Shown here: positions 43,663 through 57,559 of the stretch, piece by piece | Layout: each line of letters starts with the position of its first letter | How positions within the stretch are numbered: position 1 is the stretch's first letter | Source: Brugia malayi | Taxonomy: Eukaryota > Nematoda > Chromadorea > Rhabditida > Onchocercidae | NCBI RefSeq assembly: GCF_000002995.4 | Contig: NW_025062477.1 | Coordinates: 11,194,649-11,258,648, forward strand | DNA length: 64,000 bases | Direction: 5' to 3' | Made by a program: the position numbers and the translations under genes | Notes under the pieces: generated by a model | What the model was told of the DNA's origin: nothing | Database searches by the model: none | What the model saw: the letters and a program-made list of their open reading frames with translations, nothing else

Positions 43663-46600
43663 GTTATTAACAAAATGAAATTATTTTGCAATTTAAAATA
43701 AAACATTTAAAAATATTAGTTTTGAAATTCCTAACATTAAAACTATCTTTAATGATCTCATTAAAGTGAATAAAATTTGAATGTAATACATATATTGAAA
43801 TTTTAATTGGCAATTAAATTTCATATTTAATTTTAATTTGAAAAAAAAAAAAAATTTTTCCCCTACCTTTAATCAATTATTTCATTTCAATAACAAAATA
43901 CAATCATTGAATGATTGTTATTGACAATAAGAAATTTTGTTTACAACAATATTTACAAAATCATATCAGTTTGTGGCTGAAAAACATGTGATTTAGCTCA
44001 AATTCTTTCCATTTTCTCTTTGCTATATTAGTTATTATTTGTTATATTTACTAATTATTTACTAAATTATTTCTATTTTTAATTTATTTCCTATATTATT
44101 TGTTAATTGTTGCTATGTTACTTATTATTTACTTATTAATTTGCTATAATGCTAATTATTTTGTTACTTAAAGAAAATTTCCGATTGAATTAATTAAATG
44201 CAATGATTTAATTAAATACTTGGAAACTAATTATTTATTGGTAATACAGCAAAGCAGTAGGTAATTAATAAGTAATATAGCAGATGGTAATAAATAATAA
44301 GTTTTAAAAAAATAGTTCAGTCTTATCAAATATTGAAAAAAAAAAAAAAAAAATACTTCGTCTGTTATTTCAATATGTATCATTTAATTTCTTTATTTAA
44401 GATATTCAAGTAAACAAATTCTGATATTTGAATCTTAAATTTAGAAATAGATTTCCTTCCTTTTTTTTCTGCTACATAAAATACTTCGATAGATTTTTAG
44501 CTTAAATTAATTCATTAAACAATGAAAAATTTTAAGTTTAATTTCATTGTATTTGAATTTATAAATAAAATTATTAGCGTTGTATTTAAGTTTACAAAAT
44601 AAAATTACATTGTAAAATTAATCAAAAAAGTAAAGAAATATGAAATTTATTACTACAATCAATTATCTAATTATTGTAATCATAAATTTCTCATGCTGAT
44701 ACAATAAGAAATTACTGAGCAATAAATGCTAAGCAAATATGAAAAATAAAGTTATCTTTTATTAATTTTCTTTCCTTTGTTTAACAAAAAAAAAAGGAAA
44801 AATTCTTTTTTAAAATCCTTTGTGAAAAAAATTAAAATTTTTTTTTTTTTTTGCTAATTGCTTTAAATGAATGATTGAAGCAATTAAATGAGATAACTTA
44901 CTTAAAAAACTGAAAATATTCGTTTATTTCTAACTTAGAAAACAAGTTTCTCAAATAAGTTTGAGAGAAAAAAAAAAAAAAAAAGGCAATGGAAATGGTT
45001 GACAATATATTTAAAAAGATTTAAAAATTTTTTTCAATTTCATTACAAAATATTTTAGTTTTCGTTGTTACTAGAAATTCTCTTATATGCAATCAAATTT
45101 TTTTTGTATTTTTAGCATATAATAGGCAAAAATATTTTTGTAATTTTATTTTTTATTTAAAAAAAAAAAAAAAAGGAAAATTTTGAAAGTTTTACAAATT
45201 ATCATACATAATTTTATGTTTCATTAATATTTTAATTATTTAATAATTTTTTGAAATATATAAAATATGAATGTAACATTATTTATTGTTTTCTTTCAAA
45301 TTAATTTCCGTTTTTTTTTCTTTTTTTTACACTTTTTATTGCTTATTACATTTGAATATTTTTAATAATTTTATATTATAAAGCAAAAAAAAAAAAAAAA
45401 AACTTTTTTTCTTTCAATTTTTGAGAGTAAATTTTTTAATAAAAAATTAAAATTAAATTTTGCTAATTTTTAAAAATTATTAGAAAATTTTTATGAAAAA
45501 TGAAAATTGCTGTAAATGTAATCAAATTATATTTACAGCAATTTGAAAAAATGAAAAAAAAAATTTTTGAAGAAAAATAAAATTGAAAACGATTTAACTG
45601 ATACATTTATCATTTATCAGTACTAATTGAGTCGTTGCATTACTCAAATATTTTACAATGCAATGGAACGAAACGAATTTGTTTTATTTTTTTGTTAAAA
45701 AAAATTAAAAAATAAAATAAAACAAATTCGTACTCTAAGAAATAAAAAAAAAACGAAAGAATTTCGATTTTATTTCTACTTTTTCCATTTCTCAATTGTA
45801 TTTTGCAAAAATGTATTTTTGAAATTTGAAAAAAAAAAAAAAAGAAAAAGAAAAATGAGAAAAGTGAAAAAGTTTGCTTCAACGATTCAAAAAAATTAGC
45901 AATAATTTTATAATTTTAAAATATTACAACTAATTATATATATTTCAAATTTGAAAAATTTTCCTTCCTAATTTCAATTTAATTAGTTGCTATGCAAATT
46001 TTGCTATTTAATTAACTAATTTTTTTTTTTTTTTGCAGCTAATTGTACTTAAGTGTACAATGTTTGAATTCGTTTAAATTATTTTAATCATTTTAAAATT
46101 TTAAACATTTTCTGTTTTTAAAAACGAAATTAGGAAACATTTAAAATGATAGAAAAAGAGAAAACGAAACAGCGATAAATTCTTTTTAAGAAAATAATTA
46201 ATTCAAAACAAAAAAAATGACTGAAGTGCTAGCTAATAATGAAAACAATTTCATTTTTATTGTTTTATGTATTTGTCATTATTATTACTATTATTATCAT
46301 TGTTATTATTATTATTATTGCTGTTATTATTATTATTAGTTATTATTATTGTTAGTTATTATCTTTATTATTATTATTTCTATTATTACTACTATTATTA
46401 TTGTTATTATCACCATTTACTATTATCGTTATTACTGCTATTATTATTAATATTATTTCGATTATTACTATTATTATTATTGTTATCATTACTATTGTTA
46501 TTAATAATATTATTATTCCTGCTATGATTGTGAGCAAAAAATTTAATCATTATTATTACCATTATTTAAAAAAATTTAATTATTATTATTATTTTGCTAT

Positions 46601-47290
46601 TACATTCATCTGAAAAAAATTATTACTAATTGCTAAGCTTAGCTTAACCACTCAGTTTAATCCTTTCACAAATTCTTATTTAACACTTTTCACTTACATT
46701 GATTGGTTCAGCATTGAACAACTGTTTCATCGTTTCATTTTAAATTTTAACTCATTGAAATTCAATCAAAATTTCATCCACTTTTACAATTTCATCTCTC
46801 ATTGCAAATAAATGTTAAATCTGATTTTTCACTTTTATTTCAAAATATGTTAGTTCAATAAAAATTCATAATTAATTTATTTATAAAATGTAATAATTAT
46901 ATATTTCGTTCCTAAAATTTTTTATTAAAAAAAAATTTTTTTTTTCTCTTTCTTTAATTTTTTGACAAATTATCGCTGCTAAGGATTTCATATTCACTGC
47001 TATTTTTACAAAAAAAAAAAAGAAGGAAGGAAGAAGCAAAAATTAAGTTAAAAAATTAGAAAATAAAATATAATTCACTTTATATTATATTTTTTTTTTA
47101 GAAATAAAAATTTTTAATTAAATTTAATTTATTCATAATAATAGAAGGTATCAGATATTTATTTAAATTTTTTAATTTAATGAAAAATTTTTTTGAAAAG
47201 TTTGTTTTTTTTTATTAATTCTTCTAATTATTGCAATTTAATTTAATTTTATTGATTTTTGTCTGTTTGTTTTTTTTTTTAATTTTGCAG
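41620..47290. other. Intergenic AT-rich sequence with triplet repeats
   Basis: No exon is supported. It contains an (ATT)n tract at 43618-43662, a longer imperfect TTA/ATT block at 46269-46590 and many homopolymer runs. Leu/Ile/Tyr-rich or Asn-rich open frames over these blocks are artefacts. Confidence 0.6.
46269..46590. repeat. Imperfect (TTA)n trinucleotide block
   Basis: About 320 bases of TTA/ATT triplets with scattered GTT, ACT, ATC and TCG interruptions. It is open in several frames on both strands. Confidence 0.85.
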
Positions 47291-47505
47291 TTTATATTAA
47301 TTACTCAACCATACGACCGAAGGAAATTGATCGATTTATTCATTTTCTTTTTTTTTTTTGAAATTTCGTCAATTTATCGCTTTTGTAACAAATTTTCAAC
47401 GAAACGAATTAAACGATTATTCAACAATTTTTGTTAAACAAAGCAAACAAAAAAAAAAAAACGAACAGAAATTGAAATTTCAACGATTAAACTACGAGCA
47501 TTAAA
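47291..47505 (+). other. Candidate ATG-free 5' leader exon (possibly of the gene at 63.6 kb)
   Basis: A strong acceptor (T run, AATTTTGCAG at 47290) and a strong donor (AAA|GTAAGTTT at 47506) bound 215 nt. The segment is less AT-monotonous than its surroundings, with several ACGA/CGA motifs. It contains no ATG in any frame, which suits a 5' untranslated exon. The next plausible plus-strand coding exon is 16 kb away at 63592, so the linkage is speculative. Confidence 0.35.
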
Positions 47506-47995
47506 GTAAGTTTTTTTTATTTTATTTATTAAATTTTGCCTTTTTTCTTTTTTTTTTGATAATAAATTTATTAGAAATTATTTTTGTGAATAACTTAATC
47601 AAAATAATAAAATTGTTGTTTTAATAAAATTAGTGTAAAAATCGCATTTGAAATTTTTTAACTTTTTTTTTTGAATTTTCAAAACTTAAAATTTTTATGT
47701 TAAATTAAATTAAAAAAATTATTTAAATTTTTAAATTCTCAAAGTAATTTACTTCGTATAATTTATCATACATTCTTTACTTTTATCTATCTATTAACTG
47801 GTTGATAAATTTAAATTTTTATTTTCTTTAAAATTATCAAAAAATTTAATGCTAGAAAAAATTTGTATTATTTTTTTTTTTTTTTGCTAATTTTTTTTTT
47901 CAAAATTTTGATTTCAATTTTTTTTTTTTTTATTACTAAATTGATGTGAAATTTTTGAAAAAAAAAAGTGAAATAAAGAAAATAGAAAAGAACGA

Positions 47996-47999
<4 letters not shown>

Positions 48000-48079
<80 letters not shown>

Positions 48080-48081
48080 GC
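48000..48081. repeat. (AAT)n then (ATT)n microsatellite
   Basis: Opens with AAT triplets (about 15 bases) and switches to about 65 bases of ATT, so the left end can pair with the right part as a hairpin. Confidence 0.9.
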
Positions 48082-51000
48082 ATTACTGCTATTTACAAAG
48101 TGTTAGAAAATTCTAGAAAATTGAAAATTACGAATAAATTAGGAAAAGTTAATGAAATCAATCAGAAATTATTTTTCTTTCAAATCTTTCAATTAAATAT
48201 ATTTTTATATTATAGCATTCATTCCTAATTACTTTTAGTATTAATTTTCGCAAATTAATTTTTGACAATTAATTTATAATATTTGTAATTCATTTCTTTC
48301 AATTATTTCAAATATTATTAAAATAGAATTTTATTATTGTTATATTTATATTACTTGTTGATAAGTTTTAAATATTAATACTTTCTATTACTTTTCTTTT
48401 TCTTATTTTTTCAAAGTAATTTCATATTAATTTTAATTATTATTTTCAATATTTTAATTTTTTCTTTAATAAACGAATAAAAAACAAAAATGAAATTTTA
48501 TATTTTATTTTAAAATTTTACATACTGCTTTTAAAAAACAATTATAATTATTATTTGCTAAAAAAAAAAAAAATTGATAACATTTGTAATTTATATTATT
48601 AAAGTAGTTTATTCAATTTTATTCATTTGTTTACTTATTTACTTAACTTTTTTTTAAAATATGTTTGCTTACTTATTTACTTAACTTAATTTTAAACTAT
48701 GCTTGTTTACTGATATACTTAATTTATCTTTAAAATATGTTTGCTTAATTAGCATATATCAAATTAAATACACAAATTTTTAAATTGAAATATTTTTTTC
48801 AGTTTATTTTATTTGACAAAAAAAAAATTTAATAATCTTTGATTGTAATATGCTTTTTCCACTGATATTTCCTGCAATAATTAATTCGATAATTACATTT
48901 ATAATTATTTTTTTTTTTTTTTTTCACAAAAAAAATTGTATGAAATCATTAAATTATTCATTTTCAAATAATAATTAAATTTTTTTTTCCGCCACAATAA
49001 AAATATTTTAATATATTTAATAAATTTATTTCAATCCATTTCATTCGTAATTTTACTTAAATTAGTAAATAATGATTACAAGGAATACAGAAAAAGTTTT
49101 TTTTTTTTTCCGTATTATAATAAATTTTATTATAATTATTAAATTTGTTTCAATTCATTTTATTTAATTTTTAATGAATTGTAAATATAATTATAGCAAT
49201 TTTTTTTTTTCAAAAAGAATTTATATTTCAAAATTTAAATTATAATTATTTGATATATTTCTTTTTTTTTTTTCAAATCTAAATTATTAGTTAATCTGTT
49301 TGAATTTCGTTTTTTAAAATTTTTAAAAATTTTTTTTATCATTTATTTTTGTCACACTTATATAAGTTCAAATTATGTATTTTACATTTTTTTTATTTTT
49401 ATTTTACTTTTTAAAAAAAAAATTATTTTTATTAAAATGAAAAAAAAAAGGAAAAACAAAAAAAATTTTTCCTTCTTAATAACATTTTATTGAATGATAA
49501 ATTTTCATTTTTTTTTTCATTTTTTTAAATTGAAAATTTAATTAATGGCTGTCAATAAATTGTTATTAACAGTATTTGCTCTTTCGTTTTTCTTTCCTTT
49601 TTTTCATTTTTTTTAAATTATTACACTTCAAAAATATTACAGAAAATTTTTTTTCATTCTTTTTTCCTTACTAAATTATAAAAAATTTAGTATTGTTTTA
49701 ATGGTAAAATATTTTTATGAATTTTTTTTTTTTTGATTTTTAAATTTAATTTTAAATACAATTATTATGCAGCAATGTTGAAAGAAGCTGCTTTTTTACA
49801 AAAATTTTAATCGCTTTTTTTAAAATTTATTTCTTTTCGTTTTTTTTTTTTAAAAAAAAACTTTTCCCTCTGTGCTTTGTTTTTTGTTTCATTTTTATCT
49901 TTTTTTTTTTTTTTAAATTAAGTTTGAAATTTTTTGTTAGAAAATTTATGCTAAAATATAAATTTTTTTTTTCAAATTTGAAAAAAATATATCCAATATG
50001 ATTATTTTTAAGTTTCATTCGTGTTTAAAAAAAAAATAATTTATATTTTTCTCTAAATTATTCCTTTTTTTTTTACTTTGATTTTATTGTTTGTTTTTTT
50101 TTATATTATATTATCAGTAATTATTTACATAAATACTACTGTAAAAATTGCATTTTTTTTTCGCTTGCAGATTTTTTTCTTTTGGTATTTTATTTTTAAA
50201 TTTTTAAAATTTTTCTACAAAAAAAATTTTCAATTATACAATTTAAAATTTTTAAAAATTTGGAAAAAAAAGCGATAATTTTTACTTTTTGAGTTAATTA
50301 TCATCGAAAATGATAATCCTATATCAGTTATCATTTGACATAAATTTTAAATCCAAATTTCAACTTTAAAATGTTGATGGCTGTCCTAATTTTATTTTAT
50401 GATATTCAATTCTATTTGATTTATAAATGGCAGAGATAAAAATGATAATCGTTTAACAATTGATAATTTTGATAATATTTATTTATCAGAAAATAATTTG
50501 ATAATATTTATTCCTCTAATGAATAGTAAATATATTCATATTAATATTTCTTTTTTTTTTGTTATTTATTTAAAAAAAAAAAATTATTAGTATTTTAGCA
50601 ATTGTTTAATTAAAAAAATTTATCAGTGATTAGTGAAAAATAAAAAATAAAAAAATTTAATTACGAATTGATTATTTTAGTTATTAATTAATATTAAAGT
50701 GCAAATGATTTCTTTTTTCTTATAAAATTACATCATTTTTAATTAGAAATTTAATTTTCACTCATTCTTAGTTTTAAAATTTAATATATATTATCATTCA
50801 TTCATAGTTTTATTTTAATTATCAATTAAAATCTGTGATATTTTTGTTATTCTTTTTCTTATTTCATAAAAATTTTATTACAAAAAAATTTCAGTTTTCA
50901 AGTTTTCAATTTTTTATATGATGTATGCAAGGTTTGAAACATTCGAATTTTTATTTTCTTTTGTTTTTTCTAAATTATTATTACATTTTAGAAATGGAAT

Positions 51001-53686
51001 AAAGCATAGTAAGCTATAATAACTTAAATTATATAAATTAAATTATAAATTATAAATATTTAAATTATAACCATAACTTAAATTATAAATTCATTACTCA
51101 AATAATGTGAAATTGATTTCAAATTTTAATTTTTACGTTATTCAAGCGTAGTAATTCTTTTAAATTGTAATTTCATTGCACGAATTTAAACTTTTTTGTT
51201 ATTTAAATTTAATGAAATTTATTCTATATCACAAATTTTATTCTTCTTATTTTTTATTTTCAGTTTGTAATTTTATTAAAATTTGTTTGAATTAATGGAT
51301 AACATTAATAAATAAATAAAATAGATCAATAAATAAATAAATAATTAACAATAATCAGAAATGAAAATGTTTATATATTCATTTCCAATCATTTCTGGTT
51401 CGTATTATTTAAGTATAAACAGAGGTATGAGCGAATAAATCAAATATATAAATAAACATATATATGCCATTTTTATTTCCGCTTCACTTATTCAAGAAGT
51501 AATAATTGTCTCTTTCTCCCTCTCTCTCTCTGCTTCTCTCTCCCTCTCTCTCTGTTTCTCTTTCCCTCCCTCTCTCTCTCTCTATCAATTTATATTCATC
51601 GATTCCTCTTAATTAATGTTCCTTATTCATTTTATTGATTATAATAAAGCCTAAGGCTTCTTATATAAATAATCCTTTCAAATTTCACACATATCAATTT
51701 GAAATTGTCCCCTTATTACTTACATACATTTCATTTTATTAAATTTTAAATAAAATATTTTACCTTTTCCCTCTTTCTCTCTCCCTCTCTTTCCCTCTCT
51801 CTCTCTCTCTCTTTTTTCCCTTTTTTTAGCAATAATAAAATGATTAGATAATAATTTTTATTGAAAAAGAAGAATGAAAAAAAAGGGAAAAAAACGAAAA
51901 ATTTTGTTTTTTTTTTTATGGTTTAATTCAAATTAAATAATTTATATTAAATTTTTAATTAATTTAATTATAGCATAAATTAATTATAAAACTTTAAAAT
52001 GTCCATTTTTCCTCTTTTTTCCCCCATTTTTTATTAAAATTTTTGATAAATTTTATCAGATTAAATTTTCTTCTTTTTTTTTTTTAAAAAAAAATATTTT
52101 TTTATTATAACTAAAGTATTTTATTACTATTTACTTATCCTTACTGTATTTTAATTCTTTTTTTTTTTCGTTTTTTATTTAAAAAAGAAAAAAGTATTTT
52201 ATAGAAAATGAATTAATCATTTTAAAATGCATTTTAAAAGTAAATTAGTAAAGAAGTAATAATATAAATTCCTAAAAAAATTTTATTTTACAAATTTTAA
52301 TTCTTTCGCTTTTTTTTTTCTTTATGTTTCATTTTAATTAGTCAATTTGTATAAATTAGCATATGCAAAAATTAATTTTGTTAATTTATTTAATAATATA
52401 AGAAAAATCATTTTTTTTTTCTTTCCGTTAATTATTACTTTGAAATAACTTTTTCAAATTAATATTCATTTTAATGATTATAATTTTTTCTTTTTTTTTT
52501 AATTTCAATTTTAAACACATTCGTCATTTTTATTTATTTTTTTTTTTTTTTTTCATCATCTATTTAAGATTAGAGAAGAAATCATTATTTTTCTCATATT
52601 AATTCAAATTCTCAACGATTGATTGAATAATATAATTGAGTTACTATAATTATTATTATCGTTACTATTATTATTATTATCATCATTATTATTATTACTG
52701 CTATAATTAACATAAATTATCATCGTCATCATCATTATCATTATTATTGCCAACTGATAATGATGAAAAAAGAAGCAAAATTTAGGTTTAAAATAAACCA
52801 AAATGATTGCTTGTAGATTGTGCTATTTAAATTTTACTACTTGTTAAAATTGAATTTCTTTTCTTCTAAAATTTAATATTATTTAATTTTTTTTTAAATT
52901 TCATTTAATTTATTTTACTTATTTTTTTTTTTTTTTTTTTTTTTTTTTGGGAAAGAATTTTTACAACAAAATTTTTAATAAATATTGAGACAAATAATTT
53001 GCTAATAATACAATGCAATTTTAAATGTTTGATTAATTAATTGTAGCAAAATTAAAATAATATTAAATAAAAATTTTTTTACACAAAATTATAAATAAAA
53101 ATAATTTTGCATAATATTATATACTTATTAATAAAAAAAGTTTGAATTAGTTCTATTTTTGATATGCGTTTTTTTTTTTTTATAAATTCAAGACAATATT
53201 TATGTTATGTTTTTTTTTTTTTATAATTTGAAAATTAATAGAAATATTTTGATAAATATTAATCAACCAAATTTGAAAATTAATTAATATAATTTGATAA
53301 ATATTCGGTATTAATAATAGAAAAAAAAATTTTTAAAAAATTAAAAAAAAAATCAACCAAATTTGAAAATTAATGGATATATTCTATTTTTTTTTTTTAA
53401 TTTTATTTTAATTGTTGTGCAATTTCAACAATATTAAATGTATGAATTGTTCAATAAAATTTGAATTTATTTATTCAAATTGTAAGAAAAAAAAAGTAAA
53501 GCGTAGTCGATGCTATTTAGTGGAATATATTCTTTAAAAAATGAAAATTAATTTATTATTTATTGGAGTGGAAAGAAAAACATTGAAAAAATGATATATT
53601 ATTCTAAAAAAAATTTTCTTTATTAGAAAGAAAAACTTTGTTATTGATTGAATTATTCCTATAAATTATTAATGAAATGATAGCAA

Positions 53687-53920
53687 ACAATAATAATAAT
53701 AATGGTAATAATAATAATGATAATAATAGTAATAATAATAATAATGTTGATAATAATAATAATAATAGTAATAATGATAACAATAATGGTAATAATAATA
53801 ATTTTAATAATAGTAATAATAATAATAATAATGGTAATAATAATAATAATGATAATAATAGTAATAATAATAATAATGGTAATAATAATAATTATTATGA
53901 TAATAGTAATAATAATAATA

Positions 53921-53959
<39 letters not shown>

Positions 53960-53975
53960 GTAATAATAATAATCA
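53687..53975. repeat. Interrupted (AAT)n array with GGT, GAT and AGT units
   Basis: About 290 bases of AAT triplets punctuated at semi-regular intervals by AATGGT, GAT and AGT units. Asn-rich and Ile-rich frames overlap it and are artefacts: there is no splice or start context, and two plus-strand frames are equally open. Confidence 0.9.
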
Positions 53976-54256
53976 GTAAATATTGCTATGTTTTAATTTT
54001 GAATAATTTTAAAATTTTCATTTCATTACTAAAAAAAAAAACAATTGACTATTAATTTTAAGTATTTATTTTATTATTGTTATTTTAATCATTCATTTAT
54101 TTTGTATTTTATTAAAAACAATTATTTATTTACTTTTTTTTTTTTTATTTTCAGGTAAAATAATTCTTTAAGAATAAATTGTTCGATCGATCGAATAGAT
54201 AAATAACTAGAAATGATGTTAAAACTGATAACACATATTATTGTTTTCGATTGAAG

Positions 54257-54309
54257 GGAGAGAGAGAGGGAAAGAGAGAGAGAGAGGGAAAGAGAGAGAG
54301 GGGAAGAGA
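54257..54309. repeat. (GA)n purine tract
   Basis: GAGAGAGAGGGAAA-type repeat with short internal duplication. A similar tract lies at 55161-55222. Confidence 0.85.
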
Positions 54310-55160
54310 GAATTCACAAAAATTATTTTTAAACTGTGAAACTCAATTATAATTCATTCATTCATTTACTAATTAAACCTAATTAAATTAATTTATAAAA
54401 AGGTTTTTTTCTTTCTTTTTTTGATTTCTATGAAATTTTTCAAAAAAAAAAAAAAAAAATCTTTTATGCATCCATCATTTAATTATATCAAATAATTATC
54501 ATATCAGAAATAAAATATTTTTTCTCTTTTTTTTTATTTTGTTTTTCAAATTTTAGTATTTTCAAGTAAACTTACAAAGGAAAAGAATGTTTCATTGCAT
54601 TTAATTTGTTTAATTTTGCAGTAATTTAGAAATGAATTTTTTTTATTTAAATATTATATCAAATAAATTGTGCCAATTGTTAATATTAATTGATTTTAAA
54701 AAAAATTAATTAAATTAAAATAAATAAAATAAAAAGAAATAATTAACAAATATTTGAATGAATTATAAATTATTTTATTACATTTAAAATATTTTTACTT
54801 TTATTTTTATTACTGTTTGCTTTGCTTAACACATAGAAATTATTTAAATGTGATGAAAATGGAATTAGAATTGATAAAATTTAATTTAATTAATTTTCAT
54901 ATTGAATGTATTAAAAAGGAAATTTACAAATAAATAATACTAATAATGAAAATGGCTAGCAAATATTATTGTTTATTGTTGGAGTAAAAATTACTTTTAC
55001 AAATAAACTTTTCTCTTTCAATTCAAAGAAAAAGAAATTCGCTAATAATTTTGTTGGAAAGAATTTTATTCAAATGTATTAATAATAAATGAGAAAAAGA
55101 AATACTTTCATCCTTTCAAATGGCACAAATTTCTTTCTATTTCATATAATAGAAGGAAGT

Positions 55161-55222
55161 AAAGAGAGAGAGAGAGAGAGAGGGAGGGAGAGAGAAGCAG
55201 AGAGAGAGGGAGAGAGAGAGGT
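55161..55222. repeat. (GA)n purine tract
   Basis: GAGAGAGAGGGAGGGAGAGA-type tract. The minus-strand Ser/Leu frame across it is an artefact. Confidence 0.85.
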
Positions 55223-56826
55223 GAAAATGAGAAAAGAAGAAAAGGATAAAAAGTAAGCAAGGAAGACTATTATTATTAATATTACATTTCATTTTATATT
55301 TTAATTTGAATTTTTTTCTTTTTTGCAAATTGCTGCAAAAATTTGAAATTATATTAAAAAATGACTAAGTAATAAGTATAATCAAATAATTTGACAAATT
55401 AATTAATAATCTTTTTTTTTTTTTTTTGTTTTGTCAAAAAATTAAAAAATAAATATTATTGTTTCTTAAAATTTAGTAAAATATATTTAATTTTGGTACC
55501 ATTTTTTTTTTTTTTTAAAAAAAAGGAATGATTAGTTAATTTTTGAATAATCAATAATTATTAATTGTTAAATAATTTTTGAACAATTAATATTTACAAT
55601 ATTTTCTTTATCAATTATCATAAAAATAATTTTTTTTTTTTTTTATTTCATATAAACTTTTTTCCATTTTCAAATTTTTCAAAAAAAAAAAAAAAAAAAA
55701 TTTGAGAATTTAAACTGTTATTAATATATGACAAATTATAAAGATTGTTGAAAATGATGTCATTTCATTTCATATTTCAATCTAATTCGTCTTTTTTTTT
55801 AATATATATTTCAATTTAATTCATCTAATTTATCGATATGATCATTTGCGAATTTCTCGAAGATTTCTCGAAGATATATGTCAATATCACTGTCATTTTT
55901 AATCATCTAAATGACTCATTCTTATTTAAATTTCAAATTACAAATCTAAGTATAATCAATAGCTCTTTCTTTCTCTTTTTTTGTCAAAAAAAAACGAATT
56001 TTTTTTTTTTTTATTTTATTGTTTTTAATATCGAAATTGTTTGTTTGTTTGTTTTTTTTTAACATTCAAATATTATTTGTTTTTTGCTTTGCTTTTTTTC
56101 CTTTTAACTTTCTTCTTTTTTTTTTTTTAAATTTAAAAAAAATTTTTTTTTTCTTTTTAAACTTTTCTTTTATAAGAAATTTAGCTAATTTTCCTACTTA
56201 ATATAATTTCCTATTTAATTTGAGTAATGAATTAATTTTATTAATAAAATTTTCTAAATGATAATTTTAATTCTTTGTTTATGCAAATGTTTGAAAATTA
56301 TTTGAAGTATTTGAATAACAATATCATTCGTAGTATTTCATTCTTAAAATCATTTATTCTTGTGTGGCATACCTGTACGACGATTTTGTTTTATTTTCAT
56401 TTTTTAAGAAAAAAAAATTTTTTTTTATTGCTTCCAAAAATTCTTAATAAATATTTAACAAAAAAGAACAAAAAAAAAAAAAAAAAAATTAATAAAATAA
56501 TTATTAAAATAATTTAAAAAAATATATGTAAAGTAAAAGTTTTGTAACTAAAATTTGTTAATAATTAATTTACATTCATTTCATTCTTTCATTTTATGCT
56601 AATTTTTTCTTTTATTTCTTTCAAAAAAGTCCAATCAGTTAATTAAAAAAAAAAAAAAAATTATTTAATTATATTAAAATAAGATGAAATCATTCAAATT
56701 ATTTTTCAATATTTCGAATTAAATTGAAATATTTCATTGCTATCTTTTTCCATTAATTTTTTTTTTTTTTTTTAATGAAATTATAAATTTTCACCTGCAT
56801 ATTTGTCATTTGTGTCGCTGCAAACA

Positions 56827-56980
56827 GACACACACACACATACATGCATACATGCATACATACATACAAACACATGCATACATTCATATGCGCGCACATG
56901 CAAACACCCATAAAAATACATAGACATGCATTTACACAGACATATATCCATGCACATACACTCACATACATGCATTCCAC
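56827..56980. repeat. CA-rich ACATACATGCATAC array
   Basis: Imperfect tetranucleotide repeats of ACAT/GCAT/ACAC type, comparable to the TG-rich array at 20.3 kb but in the opposite orientation. The Met/Cys/Val frames are artefacts. Confidence 0.85.
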
Positions 56981-57044
56981 ACATATGTATTATCATCGAT
57001 ACGACTTGTTAGTGAATCTTGTGCCTTTGAATTTTTAGATGTTT

Positions 57045-57558
57045 AGGAATGAATGAATGATTGACTGAGTGAATGAATGATTGACTGAGTGAATGAATGA
57101 TTGACTGAGTGAATGAATGACTGACTGAGTGAGTGAATGAATGACTGACTGAGTGAATGAATGACTGACTGAGTGAATGAATGATTGACTGAGTGAATGA
57201 ATGACTGACTGAGTGAATGAATGACTGACTGAGTGAATGAATGACTGACTGAGTGAATGAATGACTGACTGAGTGAGTGAATGAATGACTGACTGAGTGA
57301 ATGAATGACTGACTGAGTGAATGAATGACTGACTGAGTGAATGAATGATTGACTGAGTGGATGAATGACTGACTGACTGACTGAGTGAATGAATGACTGA
57401 CTGAGTGAATGAATGATTGACTGAGTGGATGAATGACTGACTGACTGACTGACTGAGTGAATGAATGACTGACTGAGTGAATGAATGATTGACTGAGTGG
57501 ATGAATGACTGACTGACTGACTGAGTGAATGAATGACTGACTGAGTGATTGACTGAGT
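57045..57558. repeat. 20-bp minisatellite built of TGAN tetranucleotides
   Basis: About 25 units of TGAATGAATGACTGACTGAG, five TGAN tetramers each. Some copies carry TGAT or an added TGAG or TGAC tetramer, so unit length varies in steps of four. The minus-strand 185-codon Ser/His/Gln frame is a repeat artefact. Confidence 0.93.
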
Positions 57559-57559
57559 T

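Larger units (their letters stand above)
47506..57030. other. AT-rich non-coding sequence, intergenic or long intron
   Basis: No coding exon is supported. It includes (AAT)n/(ATT)n at 48000-48081, CT tracts near 51512-51590 and 51773-51812, an AAT-rich block at 53687-53975, GA tracts near 54257-54309 and 55161-55222, and a CA/TG-rich stretch at 56825-56980. Confidence 0.55.

Noticed and set aside
53677..53979. Asn-rich and Ile-rich overlapping frames
   Set aside because: Interrupted AAT array; two frames are equally open and no exon signals exist.
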